Notes: generated by a model not told the origin, from the letters alone. A stretch of 64,000 nt of DNA from CAYNYF01 sp964401385 (GCA_964401385.1 CAYNYF010000007.1:7718-71717); one strand, 5' to 3'. Counted from the first letter of the stretch, positions 36,349 through 45,763 are shown. Numbers and translations are program-made.

Positions 36349-38661
36349 ATGAGTAACAGGCTGGTGATGTCTGTCCGCCGTTCGGCATTACTAAACCGCC
36401 AACTCCCAGAGGAGCTGGCTGAGCTCTTGCGGCAGGAGGGAGTCGATCCTTCAAAGGCTTGGCTGTCCGCCGAGGCCGATCTGAACCTCTCCGGCGCATA
36501 CGAGCGGGTCTTCCTGCTGGCCGAGTCGGATCGGCTGCTCACCGTCGCCCACCCGCGGGATGGATTTCCCAGGCCGATCCGCCTGGACATCCCCCGCCAG
36601 GCCCTCAAGGAAATCCGCACCCGCCGGGGCGTCGGCGGGGGGTTCCTGGAAGCCCTGGTCGAGGGCATCTACGTCGAGATCCTGGCCTATTCCAACGCCC
36701 AGGCGGACACCTTTCACAAGGTCTCCAAGAAACTCCAGGACTGGCTGGCCGGCAAGGAGGCTTCCACCGGTCCGGAGGACGACTACGACCCGCGCAAGTG
36801 CCCCATCTGCGGCATGACCCTGCGCTTCAAGGGCGACACCTGCCCGCGGTGCGTGGATCGCGGCGCGATCTTGACGCGGGTGCTGCGGCTGATGAAGCCC
36901 TACACCGGTTGGGCGATCCTGATGTTCGCCCTGCTGATGGTCGTCGTCGCCCTGCAAATGATTCCCCCTCGCCTTCAGAAGCTGCTGGTGGACAAGGCCC
37001 TGCTGACCCCGGCAGAGCCGATCCCCCTGGCCACGCGAGAGATGTGGCTGTTCTGGCTGGTGCTGGCGTGGCTGGGCGTGCGCGTGCTGGCGAGCATCGG
37101 CCGCATGGTCAACGGGCGGCTGTCCAGCTTCGTCGCCACGCAGATCACCCACGACATGCGCAACTCCGTGCTGAGCCGGCTGACCAACCTGAGCGTGAAC
37201 TACCACGACAATAACAGCGTCGGCCGGCTCATCAGCCGGGTCAGCTACGACACGGAGGTCTTCGGACAGTTCGTCCGCCAGGTCACCCAGGGCTTCCTCG
37301 CGCAGATCGTCATGCTCACCGTCACCGGGGTGATGCTGTTCAGCATCTCCTGGAAGCTGGCGATGTGGACGCTGCTGCCGGCCCCGTTCGTTCTGCTGGC
37401 CAGCTCCTTCTACTGGCGCAGGCTATATCCGCGCTACCACCGGGTGTGGGACTCGCGCAGCCGGATGACCGGCTCGCTCAGCTCGATCCTCTCCGGCATC
37501 CGCGTGGTCAAGGCCTTCGGGCAGGAGCACAGGGAGCAGCAGCGATTCAGCCGCTCCAGTGGGTATTACCGCAACTCCTCCCGGAACGTGGCGTACGCCA
37601 CCAGCATCTTCAACCCCTCCATGGCGTTTCTGTTCCAGGTCGGCGGGCTGGTCGCCTGGTACGTCGGCGGCGGGGAAATCATCCGGCAGGAGGGGCTCAC
37701 GCTGGGCGGCCTGGTGGGCTTCTCGGCCTACCTGGGCATGTTCTACGCACCGCTGACGAACCTGACGCAACTGACCGACTGGCTGACGCGCTTCTTCACC
37801 GCCTCGCAGAGGACGTTCGAAATCATCGACACCGCGCCAGAGATCGTCGAGTCGGAAAACCCCAAGCCGCTGCCGGCGCCCCGCGGCGGCGTGGTCTTCG
37901 AGAACGTCACCTTCGGCTACAGCCGTCACGACCCGGTGATCAAGAACGTCTCCTTCGAGATCCGCCCCGGCGAGTACGTCGGCATCGTCGGCAAGAGCGG
38001 CTCGGGCAAGACCACGCTGGTCAACCTGCTGGCCCGCTTCTACGACGTGGATGAGGGGCGGGTGCTCATCGACGGCGTGGACGTGCGCGAGCTGGACATC
38101 GAGGACGTGCGCAAGAGCATCGGCGTGGTTCTCCAGGAGCCTTTCCTGTTCCGCGGCACGATCTACGCGAACATCACCTACGGCCGGCGGGAGGCCACGC
38201 CCGAGCAGGTGATCGCCGCCGCCAAGGTCGCCAACTCCCACGACTTCATCTTGCGCCAGCCGCTCGGCTACGACACCTGGGTCGGCGAGCGCGGAGCGGG
38301 GCTTTCCGGCGGCGAAAAGCAGAGGGTCTCCATCGCCCGGGCGCTGCTGTACGACCCGAAGATCCTCGTCCTCGACGAGGCCACCAGCAACGTCGACACC
38401 GAGAGCGAGCAGCTCATCCAGAAGGCCCTGGGGCGGGTCACGACCGGGCGAACCACCATCGCCATCGCCCATCGCCTCAGCACGCTGAAAAGCGCAAACC
38501 ACATCCTCGTCGTGGACGGCGGGCAAATCGTCGAGCAAGGCAGCCATGAGGAACTCATGGAACGGGGGGGACTGTACCACCGCCTGGTGAAGATCCAGAC
38601 GGAGCTTTCCCGCGAGCCCACGGTGGACCGCCTGGCCGAAGAGGACCGGCGAAAGAAATGA
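36349..38661 (+). CDS. ABC exporter with N-terminal extension and zinc ribbon
   Basis: A 770-residue fused ABC transporter. The first ~145 residues are a PH/GRAM-like or otherwise unassigned domain (AWLSAEADLNLSGAYERVFLL, LDIPRQALKEIRTRRGVGGGFLEALVEG). A zinc ribbon follows: CPIC at 151-154 and CPRC at 165-168. The six-span exporter domain begins near 185 (GWAILMFALLMVVVALQM). The nucleotide-binding domain is complete: Walker A GKSGSGKTT near 550, Q-loop VLQEPFLF, signature LSGGEKQRVS, Walker B ILVLDEATSNVD and H-loop IAHRLST. Its stop overlaps the DUF1854 gene by ATGA, a pairing I know from transporters annotated as associated with cyanophycin metabolism. Substrate unknown. Confidence 0.9.
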   Translation: MSNRLVMSVRRSALLNRQLPEELAELLRQEGVDPSKAWLSAEADLNLSGAYERVFLLAESDRLLTVAHPRDGFPRPIRLDIPRQALKEIRTRRGVGGGFLEALVEGIYVEILAYSNAQADTFHKVSKKLQDWLAGKEASTGPEDDYDPRKCPICGMTLRFKGDTCPRCVDRGAILTRVLRLMKPYTGWAILMFALLMVVVALQMIPPRLQKLLVDKALLTPAEPIPLATREMWLFWLVLAWLGVRVLASIGRMVNGRLSSFVATQITHDMRNSVLSRLTNLSVNYHDNNSVGRLISRVSYDTEVFGQFVRQVTQGFLAQIVMLTVTGVMLFSISWKLAMWTLLPAPFVLLASSFYWRRLYPRYHRVWDSRSRMTGSLSSILSGIRVVKAFGQEHREQQRFSRSSGYYRNSSRNVAYATSIFNPSMAFLFQVGGLVAWYVGGGEIIRQEGLTLGGLVGFSAYLGMFYAPLTNLTQLTDWLTRFFTASQRTFEIIDTAPEIVESENPKPLPAPRGGVVFENVTFGYSRHDPVIKNVSFEIRPGEYVGIVGKSGSGKTTLVNLLARFYDVDEGRVLIDGVDVRELDIEDVRKSIGVVLQEPFLFRGTIYANITYGRREATPEQVIAAAKVANSHDFILRQPLGYDTWVGERGAGLSGGEKQRVSIARALLYDPKILVLDEATSNVDTESEQLIQKALGRVTTGRTTIAIAHRLSTLKSANHILVVDGGQIVEQGSHEELMERGGLYHRLVKIQTELSREPTVDRLAEEDRRKK

Positions 38662-39209
38662 CCGAGCCCAACCAAAATCCCGACGCCGGCACGCCCGACC
38701 CGACGCAGGTGCGCTTCCTCACGCCGGAACTCTGCCGCATCCACCTCGGCAGCCACGGCGCCCTGCACGTGACCGTCAAGGACGAGCGAATCTACGGCGG
38801 CGTCTACGCGGTCCATGGCTTTCCCGTCGGCTACCCCCAGGGGTACATCTCGCTGATCTACACCGGCGGCGAAGCCGGCGACATTGAAATCGGAATCATC
38901 CGCGACCTGGGCGAGTTCCCGCCGGACGACGCCGAGCTGATCCGCGAGGCCCTGCGCCGCCGGTTCTTCGTCCACACCATCACCAGGATCCGCCACATCG
39001 GATGGAAGTACGGCTACATCAACATGGAGGTGGACACCGACAAGGGGCCGGTGAGCTTCATGATGCGAGGGCGGCACAACAACGCCGTGGATTTCGGCCC
39101 AAAGGGAAAGGTCCTCATCGACGTCGACGACAACCGCTACCTCATCCCCGACGTGGAACAACTCCCCACCCGACAGAAGCACGACTTCCGGCGCTACATC
39201 TACTGGTGA
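38658..39209 (+). CDS. DUF1854 protein, partner of the ABC exporter
   Basis: A 183-residue protein translationally coupled to the ABC transporter through ATGA. Recognisable DUF1854 features are LGSHGALHVTVKDERIYGGVYAVHGFPV, YISLIYTGGEAGDIEIGIIRDL, FFVHTITRIRHIGWKYGYINMEV and GRHNNAVDFGPKGKVLIDVDDNRYLIPDVEQL. It has no signal peptide or membrane span and looks cytoplasmic. The family commonly sits directly downstream of zinc-ribbon ABC transporters, and a regulatory or accessory role for the transporter is likely; no biochemical activity is known to me. Confidence 0.88.
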   Translation: MTEPNQNPDAGTPDPTQVRFLTPELCRIHLGSHGALHVTVKDERIYGGVYAVHGFPVGYPQGYISLIYTGGEAGDIEIGIIRDLGEFPPDDAELIREALRRRFFVHTITRIRHIGWKYGYINMEVDTDKGPVSFMMRGRHNNAVDFGPKGKVLIDVDDNRYLIPDVEQLPTRQKHDFRRYIYW

Positions 39210-39340
39210 CACAAGCTCGTGGATCGGTTAATCAGTGGATCGCCGCCCGCCTCTGGCAGGGGCTCTGGCCGCGCCGCAACAGGCAAGAGGGTCCAGCCCG
39301 TCGAGACCGGCCGGAAGTGATGCAAAGGAGCATCGTCACG

Positions 39341-42232
39341 ATGGACGAAAGCAGGAGCATTCAGTTGCGGCGCGACCTGGCAAATCTCACCTCCCGCAGG
39401 AGCCACATGGCCGAGAGGTTCCTGGCCGAGATGGAATTCGCCGAGGCCCTTGCCAGGTTGCAGCCCCGCAAGGCCGCCGCCTGGGAAAAGCTGATGGACC
39501 GGGCCTGGCGGACGGTGGCCGAGGCCGTCGCCTCCGGGCGGCTCAACCGCCTCAACAAGGCGGTGCGTACGGCCGAGGAGACCCTCGCCCCTCTCGGCGA
39601 GGCCGCCAAGACCTACACCGTCCACTGCGTCGGGCACGCCCACATCGACATGAACTGGATGTGGTCTTGGCCGGAAACCGTCGCCGTCACTAACGACACG
39701 TTCGTCACCGTGCTGAAGCTGATGGAGGAGTTCCCGGAGTTCTGCTTCTCCCAGAGCCAAGCCTCCGTCTACGCCATTGTGTGCGACTACGCCCCGGAGC
39801 TGCTGGAGCCCATTCGCCGCCGCGTGGCCGAGGGCCGCTGGGAGGTCACGGCCGTGCACTGGGTGGAGGGCGACAAGAACCTCGCCTGCGGCGAAAGCCT
39901 CGCCCGCCACATGCTCTACGCCCGGCGCTCCATGAAGGAGCTGTTCGCCCTGGAGCCCGAGGACGTGCCGCTGGACTGGGAGTGCGACACGTTCGGCCAC
40001 GCCCATACGATCCCGACGATCATCACGGGCGGGGCGGCGCGCAGGTACTACATGTGCCGGGCGGGCATGCCGGAGAGGCCGCCGGTGTTCTGGTGGCAGG
40101 GGCCCGACGGGGCGCGCGTCCTGGTCTACTTCGACCGAACCGGCTACAACGGGCAGATCGACCCGCAGGTCATCGGGCACATGATCGACTTCTGCGCCAA
40201 GACCGGCATCAACGACTACATGTGGGTCTACGGCGTGGGCGATCACGGCGGCGGCCCCACCCGGCGCGACATCCTGCGGGCGCGCGAGATGAACTCCTGG
40301 CCGATCTGGCCGAACTTCCGCCTGGGCACCGCCGGCAAGTTTTACGAGATCCTGGAGGCCCGCGGGCGGAAGTGGCCGGTGCTGGACGAGGAGATCAATT
40401 TCGAGTTCACCGGCTGCTACACCAGTCAGTCGGCGATCAAGCAGGCCAACCGGCTCGGCGAGAACTACTGCCTCGAGGCCGAGTCCGCCGCCGCCCTCGC
40501 CCTCAGCGCCGTCGGACGCGACTACCCCGCCGAGGCCCTGCGCCAGGCCTGGGTGGACGTCCTGTTCGGGCAGTTCCACGACATCCTGCCGGGCTCGGGG
40601 GTGCACTGGACCCGACAGTATCAGGTGGGGCTCTTCCAGAAGGTCGCGGCCGCCACCAGCATGATCAAGACCCACTCGTACCGCGCCCTGGCGGCGGCGG
40701 TGGACACCTCCTTCGCCCAGGCCGAGCTGCCCGCGCCCCCGCCGGGCCGGGAGAGCACGGCCATGGGCGCCGGCGCCGGTCGCGGCGCCATGGTCGGGGG
40801 GCTCTCCCAGGCCGCCCACGTCAGCGACGGCCCCCGGCCGCTGGTCATCTTCAATCCGACGGCGTGGCAGCGGAGGGAAGTGGTCCAGGCGACGGTATGG
40901 GACGTGGACGACGGCCGCTCGCCCGGCCGGACCGGCGGCAAGAGCTTCGTCGTCCGCGGGCGCGACGGCAAGGTCATCGGCGCCCAGAGAATCGGCGCCG
41001 GCGACTACTGGGGGCACAAGTTCGTGGAGCTGGCCTTCCCCGCCGCCGTGGACGCCCTCGGCCACGCCGCCTATGCCGTCGAGACCGGATCGGCCGGAGA
41101 CGTGACCGGCGCCGTCAGCACCTACGAGGTGCCCATCCGCCACGAGCCGCACGCCCCGACCGCCCCGGCCATGGCTAACGAACTGCTGGCCGTGGAGTTC
41201 GACTCCCTCACCGGCGGCGTGGTGAAGCTGCTGGACAAGACCACCGGAAAGGACCTGGCCGACAAGGCAAGCCCGCTGGGCGTGCTGGAATACATCCTGG
41301 AACGGCCGAGGGGGATGTCGGCCTGGACGATCAGCCAGACGCAGACGCGGCTGTACCCGCTGGCGGTTCAGAGCCTTCAATGGGTCCAGCGGGGCCCGCG
41401 CGTGGCCAGCCTCGCCGCCAGGGCGAGGGTGCGGTCCTCCGACGTGACCGTGACCTATACGCTCAAGGCCGGCCAGCCGTGGCTGGAGATCACCGTCGAA
41501 ACCATGTGGCTCGAGCGCGGCGATCGCAGCATCGGCACGCCCTCGCTGCGAATGCGCTTTCCCCTGGCCCTGTCGCAGGCGAAGGGGCGCTACGAGATTC
41601 CGTTCGGCTCGATCGAGCGCGACCTCATCGCCGGGCAGGAGGTGCCCGCCCTGCGCTGGGCCGACGTGGTCGGAAACAACGGTCCGCAGACGGCCGGCTG
41701 CGCCCTCCTCAACGACAGCAAGTACGGGCACTCGCTGGAGGGATCGACCCTCCGGCTGACGCTCATCCGCTCCAGCTACGAGCCCGACCCGCTGCCGGAG
41801 ATTCGCGAGCACACCATTCGCATGGCGGTGCTCCCGCACGGCAAGCCCCTGCCGACCGGCGACCTCGTGCGGCTGGGGGCGAGCTTCAACCACCCGCTCC
41901 AGGTCGTCAGCACCGACGCTCACAAGGGCCGCCTGCCGGCGGCGGGTGCGGCGGTTTCGTCCATCCGGCCGGCCAACATCGTCCTCTCGTCGGTCAAGAA
42001 GGCCGAGGCAGACGACGCCGTGGTCTTCCGGCTGTACGAAACCGACGGCCGGGCCGCCAACGCCAGGGTGGTCGTGGACGAAACCCTGTGGGGAAGGCCC
42101 GCGGAGGCCGTGCAGGTCGACCTGCTCGAAAGACCGGTGAAGAATTCAACGGCCAAGGCGGGCAAGAACGCCTTCAGCGTGGCCGTCCCCGCCCACGGGA
42201 TCGCGAGTGTGAAGGTGCACTTCGAGCGATAG
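39341..42232 (+). CDS. Alpha-mannosidase, glycoside hydrolase family 38
   Basis: About 963 residues. I chose ATG 39341 because it follows AAAGGAG at a suitable distance; the frame is open well upstream. GH38 signatures are clear: GHAHIDMNWMWSWPET (zinc ligands His and Asp near residue 100), DWECDTFGHAHTIPTII with the nucleophile Asp216, GVGDHGGGPTRRDI, and the downstream FHDILPGSGVHW. The C-terminal beta domains are complete. No signal peptide, so it should be cytoplasmic and cleave mannosides taken up from outside or released internally. Upstream neighbours are the ABC/DUF1854 unit, 131 bases away, but the link is not proven. Confidence 0.93.
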   Translation: MDESRSIQLRRDLANLTSRRSHMAERFLAEMEFAEALARLQPRKAAAWEKLMDRAWRTVAEAVASGRLNRLNKAVRTAEETLAPLGEAAKTYTVHCVGHAHIDMNWMWSWPETVAVTNDTFVTVLKLMEEFPEFCFSQSQASVYAIVCDYAPELLEPIRRRVAEGRWEVTAVHWVEGDKNLACGESLARHMLYARRSMKELFALEPEDVPLDWECDTFGHAHTIPTIITGGAARRYYMCRAGMPERPPVFWWQGPDGARVLVYFDRTGYNGQIDPQVIGHMIDFCAKTGINDYMWVYGVGDHGGGPTRRDILRAREMNSWPIWPNFRLGTAGKFYEILEARGRKWPVLDEEINFEFTGCYTSQSAIKQANRLGENYCLEAESAAALALSAVGRDYPAEALRQAWVDVLFGQFHDILPGSGVHWTRQYQVGLFQKVAAATSMIKTHSYRALAAAVDTSFAQAELPAPPPGRESTAMGAGAGRGAMVGGLSQAAHVSDGPRPLVIFNPTAWQRREVVQATVWDVDDGRSPGRTGGKSFVVRGRDGKVIGAQRIGAGDYWGHKFVELAFPAAVDALGHAAYAVETGSAGDVTGAVSTYEVPIRHEPHAPTAPAMANELLAVEFDSLTGGVVKLLDKTTGKDLADKASPLGVLEYILERPRGMSAWTISQTQTRLYPLAVQSLQWVQRGPRVASLAARARVRSSDVTVTYTLKAGQPWLEITVETMWLERGDRSIGTPSLRMRFPLALSQAKGRYEIPFGSIERDLIAGQEVPALRWADVVGNNGPQTAGCALLNDSKYGHSLEGSTLRLTLIRSSYEPDPLPEIREHTIRMAVLPHGKPLPTGDLVRLGASFNHPLQVVSTDAHKGRLPAAGAAVSSIRPANIVLSSVKKAEADDAVVFRLYETDGRAANARVVVDETLWGRPAEAVQVDLLERPVKNSTAKAGKNAFSVAVPAHGIASVKVHFER

Positions 42233-42262
42233 CGCCATTGATTGAATTGGGGGAAGTGAAAG

Positions 42263-43093
42263 ATGGGCAGGAACAGCGCGGAGCTGCCAACGTTGCCGCC
42301 GCTGGGGCCGCCCCCGCTCCCCTGGGCCGACGCCCCATCCGTCACCGCCGCTTGGCTGCGCCGCGTCAGCCGCGCGCTGGTGATCGGGATAGTTCTCATT
42401 CTAGCAACGATGGGGATCTGGGTTGCGTGGGTCGTCTCGGGGGCAATGGCGTCACGCGCGGCGTGGACCATGCTGGCGTCGATCGCCCAGGCAGTGAGCA
42501 TTTGGCTGTTGACCTGCCCGGAGCCGGGCAGGCGCGGCTGGCTTCAACGCCTACGATGGCTCTGCCGCCTGACCATGCTCGGCAGCGCGGGCGGGTATGT
42601 CCTGCTCGCTGCGCGGTCCTTTCGCCCAGACGCACTACCGATGGACACGACGACGCTCTCCACCATCACTCATGCCTGCAGGACCCTCGCGGCGATCAGC
42701 GCTGCCGCCGGCGCCCGGTATTGCGAGCTGCTCGCCCGGCGCCTGGGCGATCCGACACTGGGTAAGCATTTCCGCTGGATGAGAATCCTTTGCATCATCT
42801 TACTGGCGCTGGCGATCCTACCGTTGCTTCGGGCGCTCGGCATTTCCGGCGGCCTACTGAAGCCAAGGCCGCGTAGCTCGAGCCAGGCCACCCAAACCAC
42901 AGAGCCAAGCCATACCACGCAGCCCTCGCCGACGAGCTGGAATGCCCGTCTCCCCTGCTTCGGCCTGCTCGTACTGCCCCTTAGCCTCTGGTCATTCTGG
43001 ATGGCATGGCGCTTGTTCCGGCTGCTGCGCACGACGGGGGCTCGGTTGGAGGCCGAGTACATCCAAGCCCGGGGGCCGCCAGAACTTCTCTGA
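42263..43093 (+). CDS. Hypothetical membrane protein (276 aa)
   Basis: ATG 42263 follows GGGGGAAG. A Pro-rich cytoplasmic start (LPTLPPLGPPPLPWADAPS) is followed by hydrophobic spans near residues 38-60, 65-82, 97-115 and 175-193, then a Ser/Thr/Gln-rich hydrophilic linker (SSSQATQTTEPSHTTQPSP), and a last pair of spans near 235-258. The sequence is compatible with a small integral membrane protein of the type common in planctomycetes; I recognise no family. It begins 30 bases after the mannosidase and may be transcribed with it. Confidence 0.7.
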   Translation: MGRNSAELPTLPPLGPPPLPWADAPSVTAAWLRRVSRALVIGIVLILATMGIWVAWVVSGAMASRAAWTMLASIAQAVSIWLLTCPEPGRRGWLQRLRWLCRLTMLGSAGGYVLLAARSFRPDALPMDTTTLSTITHACRTLAAISAAAGARYCELLARRLGDPTLGKHFRWMRILCIILLALAILPLLRALGISGGLLKPRPRSSSQATQTTEPSHTTQPSPTSWNARLPCFGLLVLPLSLWSFWMAWRLFRLLRTTGARLEAEYIQARGPPELL

Positions 43094-43127
43094 TCGCGCC
43101 CGGTCAACGGATCCACCGGCCAAGTGA

Positions 43128-43430
43128 TCAACGCCCGCGGTTGACAACGGTGTCCGGCGGGGAGAGGTAGATGTAGTATCCCGAGCCGTGCTGGCTGCGA
43201 TCGTGTCGGTACCAGAAATGCTCATACGGTGAATGCCCGCGGCGGCTGCAGACGGTGGGGTTGACCAGCACGATCAGCCGGTTGTGCTAGGTTTGGCGCA
43301 TGCCGGCGTCCATGGCGCCGTACTCCTGCCGGGCGCCCCGGCCGAGAGCCGCGACGTCGGCTTGGGGGCAGCGACCGGCCTGGGGTGCCTGCTTTTGCCC
43401 TTGCCCGTCGAGGCAGGCGCCGATATGGTG
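43128..43430 (-). pseudogene. Decayed minus-strand ORF with an in-frame TAG
   Basis: In the 375-base gap between two plus-strand genes the minus strand reads without interruption from 43430 to a TGA at 43128 except for one TAG at 43287-43289. The part after the TAG reads HNRLIVLVNPTVCSRR, then GHSPYEHFWYRHDRS and GSGYYIYLSPPDTVV, which looks like genuine coding sequence. The part before reads ALGRGARQEYGAMDAGMRQT. No ATG or GTG with a ribosome site opens the second part. A gene remnant is the simplest explanation; the family is not recognised. The remainder of the gap shows nothing else. Confidence 0.3.
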
Positions 43431-43468
43431 CGGCCGAAGCTTGGCCAGGAGAGGAATTGAGCAGAGCA

Positions 43469-44407
43469 GTGCGAAAAGGGGCCGCTGGAACCGCTTGCCT
43501 ATTCTGCTGTGCTTTGCTTGCGGCCGGCTGCAACGGCCCCGAGCGACTTCATCCGGCGCATCAGATTCTCCAAGCCCCCGCCGAGACGATCAGCATCTAC
43601 CAGCTCGCCGGCCGGCTGAAGCTGCGCCTGGCCGAGCAGAGCGAGCACCGCGCCACGCTGCGGGACAGCGCCAACGCCGTGACGATCTTCGCCGACCCGG
43701 GCGGAGCGGTCTTCCTCAACGGCGCCCGGCTCGCCCACCACGGACCGATCGTCAAAGTCAATGGAATGCTGTTCGTGCCCGGCTCGATCGCGCCGACGAT
43801 CCGCCCGCTCCTCCGCCCGGCCCGTCCCGGCATTGCACGCCGCAGGCCGCCGCCGGTCAAACGGCCTTCCCTGGGCACGGTCGTTCTGGATCCCGGGCAC
43901 GGGGGGCGAGACCCCGGCGCCATCGGCTGCAACGGGATGTTCGAGAAGGAATGCGTGCTGGCGGTGGCCCTCCTGGTCCGGCGGCAACTGTCGGTCTCCA
44001 ACGTCAAAGTCATCATGACCCGCCGGGACGACCGCTTCATCTCGCTGGAACGGCGGGCCGAGATCGCCAACCAGGCCGGGCCGGACCTGTTCGTGTCCAT
44101 CCACGCCGACTCGGCCCCCAGCCGGGCCGCCCACGGGCATACCCTGTATCTGGCCGGCGGGGCGTCGGGGGAGTCCAAGGCGCTCGCCCGCTGCATTGAC
44201 CGGCGGCTGACTGAAAAACGCATCAGCTCGCGCGGCGTCCGCCGGGCCAACTTCCGCGTGCTGGTGCAGACGACGTGCCCGGCCGTGCTAGTGGAGATCG
44301 GATATCTCTCCAATGATTCCGAGGCACGCCGGCTGGCGACGGGCGGACACCGCCAGGACGTCGCGGACGCCATCGCCGGCGGCATCATCGACGCGCTGCG
44401 GCAATAG
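43469..44407 (+). CDS. N-acetylmuramoyl-L-alanine amidase lipoprotein (Amidase_3, AmiC-like)
   Basis: GTG at 43469 lies 12 bases after GGAGAGGAA and gives a standard lipoprotein signal (MRKGAAGTACLFCCALLAAGC), with the lipid-modified Cys in LAAGC. Residues ~30-110 hold a small beta domain that could bind copper-amine-oxidase-like or peptidoglycan partners (AVTIFADPGGAVFLNGARL, VNGMLFVPGSI). The catalytic domain has the Amidase_3 zinc ligands: VVLDPGHGGRDPGA (His), MFEKECVLAVALL (Glu) and FVSIHADSA (His), with catalytic Glu in VLVEIGYLSND. It cleaves the bond between muramic acid and the peptide stem, outside the inner membrane. Confidence 0.9.
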   Translation: MRKGAAGTACLFCCALLAAGCNGPERLHPAHQILQAPAETISIYQLAGRLKLRLAEQSEHRATLRDSANAVTIFADPGGAVFLNGARLAHHGPIVKVNGMLFVPGSIAPTIRPLLRPARPGIARRRPPPVKRPSLGTVVLDPGHGGRDPGAIGCNGMFEKECVLAVALLVRRQLSVSNVKVIMTRRDDRFISLERRAEIANQAGPDLFVSIHADSAPSRAAHGHTLYLAGGASGESKALARCIDRRLTEKRISSRGVRRANFRVLVQTTCPAVLVEIGYLSNDSEARRLATGGHRQDVADAIAGGIIDALRQ

Positions 44408-44475
44408 CGCGCATGCGCGAAATCCCAAGCAGCAAATCTCAAACACATCAAACCACGAGAGCGCGGACTCCGCGC
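44408..44475. terminator. Possible bidirectional termination region between convergent genes
   Basis: Directly after the amidase stop codon lies a perfect palindrome CGCGCATGCGCG (44408-44419), and a second GC hairpin GCGCGG-ACT-CCGCGC lies at 44461-44475. Neither has a clear T run, so intrinsic termination is possible but not certain. Confidence 0.35.
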
Positions 44476-44530
44476 CTATATGTTCGGTCCTTGCCGCAAG
44501 CGCGGCCGGCGCGCTCGGAGACACAGCGCT

Positions 44531-45547
44531 CTAGAGGTCAATGAAGACCTTCATCGTCTTCGGGCCGGCCTGGTCGATGTGCCGGTACGCGCCGAGAAAG
44601 TCCGCGAAGTCGAAGTGTCTGCTCACCAGCGGATCGGTGACGATCCTGCCGGCCTCGATTGCGGCCACGGCGCCTTCGTAATCTTCCTTCTTGTACATCA
44701 ACGTGCCGATGAGCGTCAGTTCGTGGTCTTGCACGAGGGCGAGGTCCACCGTCGGCTTCTCGCCGAACACGCCCACGACGACGATCGTGCCGCCTTTGCT
44801 GACGTTCTCGACGGCCGCGGAGATCGCCTGCTCGGCGCCGGCGCACTCGAACGCCACGTCGAAGCCGTCCTTGCCGAAAACGCGCCCGGCGGCGGCGCCC
44901 AGCGATTCGGCGCCGGCGTTGGCGGTGCTGGCGATGCCGCAGCTTCGCGCCACCTCCAGTCGATACTCGCTCAAGTCTGTGATCAGCACGTTGGCCCCGG
45001 CGGCGCGGGCGGCTTGGGCGGTGAGGTTGCCGATCGGCCCGGCCCCCAGCACGGCCACGTTCCGCCCCACGACCTCGCCGGCGCGGCCGACGGCGTGAAC
45101 GGCCACGGAAACCGGCTCGACCAGCGCCCCCTGCTCGAAGCTGAACGAGGCCGGCAGCGGGATGACCTTCTCAACCCCGGTCACGAACAGCTCTTGCGCC
45201 ACTCCGTCTGCCTGAAAGCCCTGGACTTTGAGCTTCTCGCAGATGTGGTAGTCGCCGCGCCGGCACGGCCGGCAGGTGCCGCAGACGATCTGCGGCATGG
45301 CGGTGACCTTCTGCCCGGCCCGAAGGCCCGTCACGCCCGCCCCGACGGCCTCGACCACGGCGGCGAACTCGTGCCCCTGGATGACCGGATACGAGGTGTA
45401 CGGGTGCCGACCGTGCCAGACGTGCACGTCCGAGCCGCAGATGCCGATCCGCTTGATCCGCAGTAGCACCTCGCCCGCGCCCGGGACGGGCGCATCGGCG
45501 GCGCGGAATTCAATTTTCCCCGGCGCGACCATGACGGCCTGCTTCAT
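44531..45547 (-). CDS. Zinc-dependent dehydrogenase (sorbitol/threonine dehydrogenase type)
   Basis: From ATG 45547, preceded by GAGGAGG, a 338-residue MDR-family dehydrogenase. Catalytic zinc motifs are GICGSDVHVWHG and IQGHEFAAVV; the structural zinc has CGTCRPCRRGDYHIC. The NAD-binding motif is VLGAGPIGNLTAQAARAAG with ITDLSEYRLEVAR after it, where the Asp fits NAD rather than NADP. Relatives act on polyols, threonine or sugar acids; ALVEPVSVAVHAV is the usual pattern. The substrate is not deducible. It has its own promoter (45573-45601) and stands apart from other metabolic genes. Confidence 0.9.
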   Translation of the reverse strand: MKQAVMVAPGKIEFRAADAPVPGAGEVLLRIKRIGICGSDVHVWHGRHPYTSYPVIQGHEFAAVVEAVGAGVTGLRAGQKVTAMPQIVCGTCRPCRRGDYHICEKLKVQGFQADGVAQELFVTGVEKVIPLPASFSFEQGALVEPVSVAVHAVGRAGEVVGRNVAVLGAGPIGNLTAQAARAAGANVLITDLSEYRLEVARSCGIASTANAGAESLGAAAGRVFGKDGFDVAFECAGAEQAISAAVENVSKGGTIVVVGVFGEKPTVDLALVQDHELTLIGTLMYKKEDYEGAVAAIEAGRIVTDPLVSRHFDFADFLGAYRHIDQAGPKTMKVFIDL

Positions 45548-45572
45548 TGCGATTTCCTCCTCGCGACAATTC

Positions 45573-45601
45573 ATTATTCTTCGGCGCGGCCGCCGGCACA
45601 A
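45573..45601 (-). promoter_or_regulatory. Promoter of the zinc dehydrogenase gene
   Basis: On the minus strand TTGTGC (45596-45601) and AATAAT (45573-45578) are 17 bases apart, 26 bases before the ATG at 45547, leaving room for the GAGGAGG ribosome site. Confidence 0.5.
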
Positions 45602-45652
45602 CCCCGCCGCGGCGCAAAGAGATGCCCGCTTCGCCGCGCCGGCCACCCATTT

Positions 45653-45681
45653 TTGCCATATCGAAATGCAAATCGTAGAGT
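45653..45681 (+). promoter_or_regulatory. Promoter of the 61-aa gene
   Basis: TTGCCA (45653-45658) and TAGAGT (45676-45681) are separated by 17 bases; a leader of about 75 bases would follow. It is divergent from the dehydrogenase promoter. Confidence 0.45.
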
Positions 45682-45763
45682 TTTCAAGGAAAAGCGTCAG
45701 CCTCCATCGACCGATGTAACGCCTGTTGATGTTCCGCCAACGGAGGATCCGTGGAGACGGTCA

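Noticed and set aside
42992..43225. 77-codon minus-strand frame starting MSISGTDTIAAS
   Set aside because: Overlaps the end of the membrane-protein gene in another frame. The neighbouring frame (PYEHFWYRHDRS) is more protein-like and is listed as a remnant instead.
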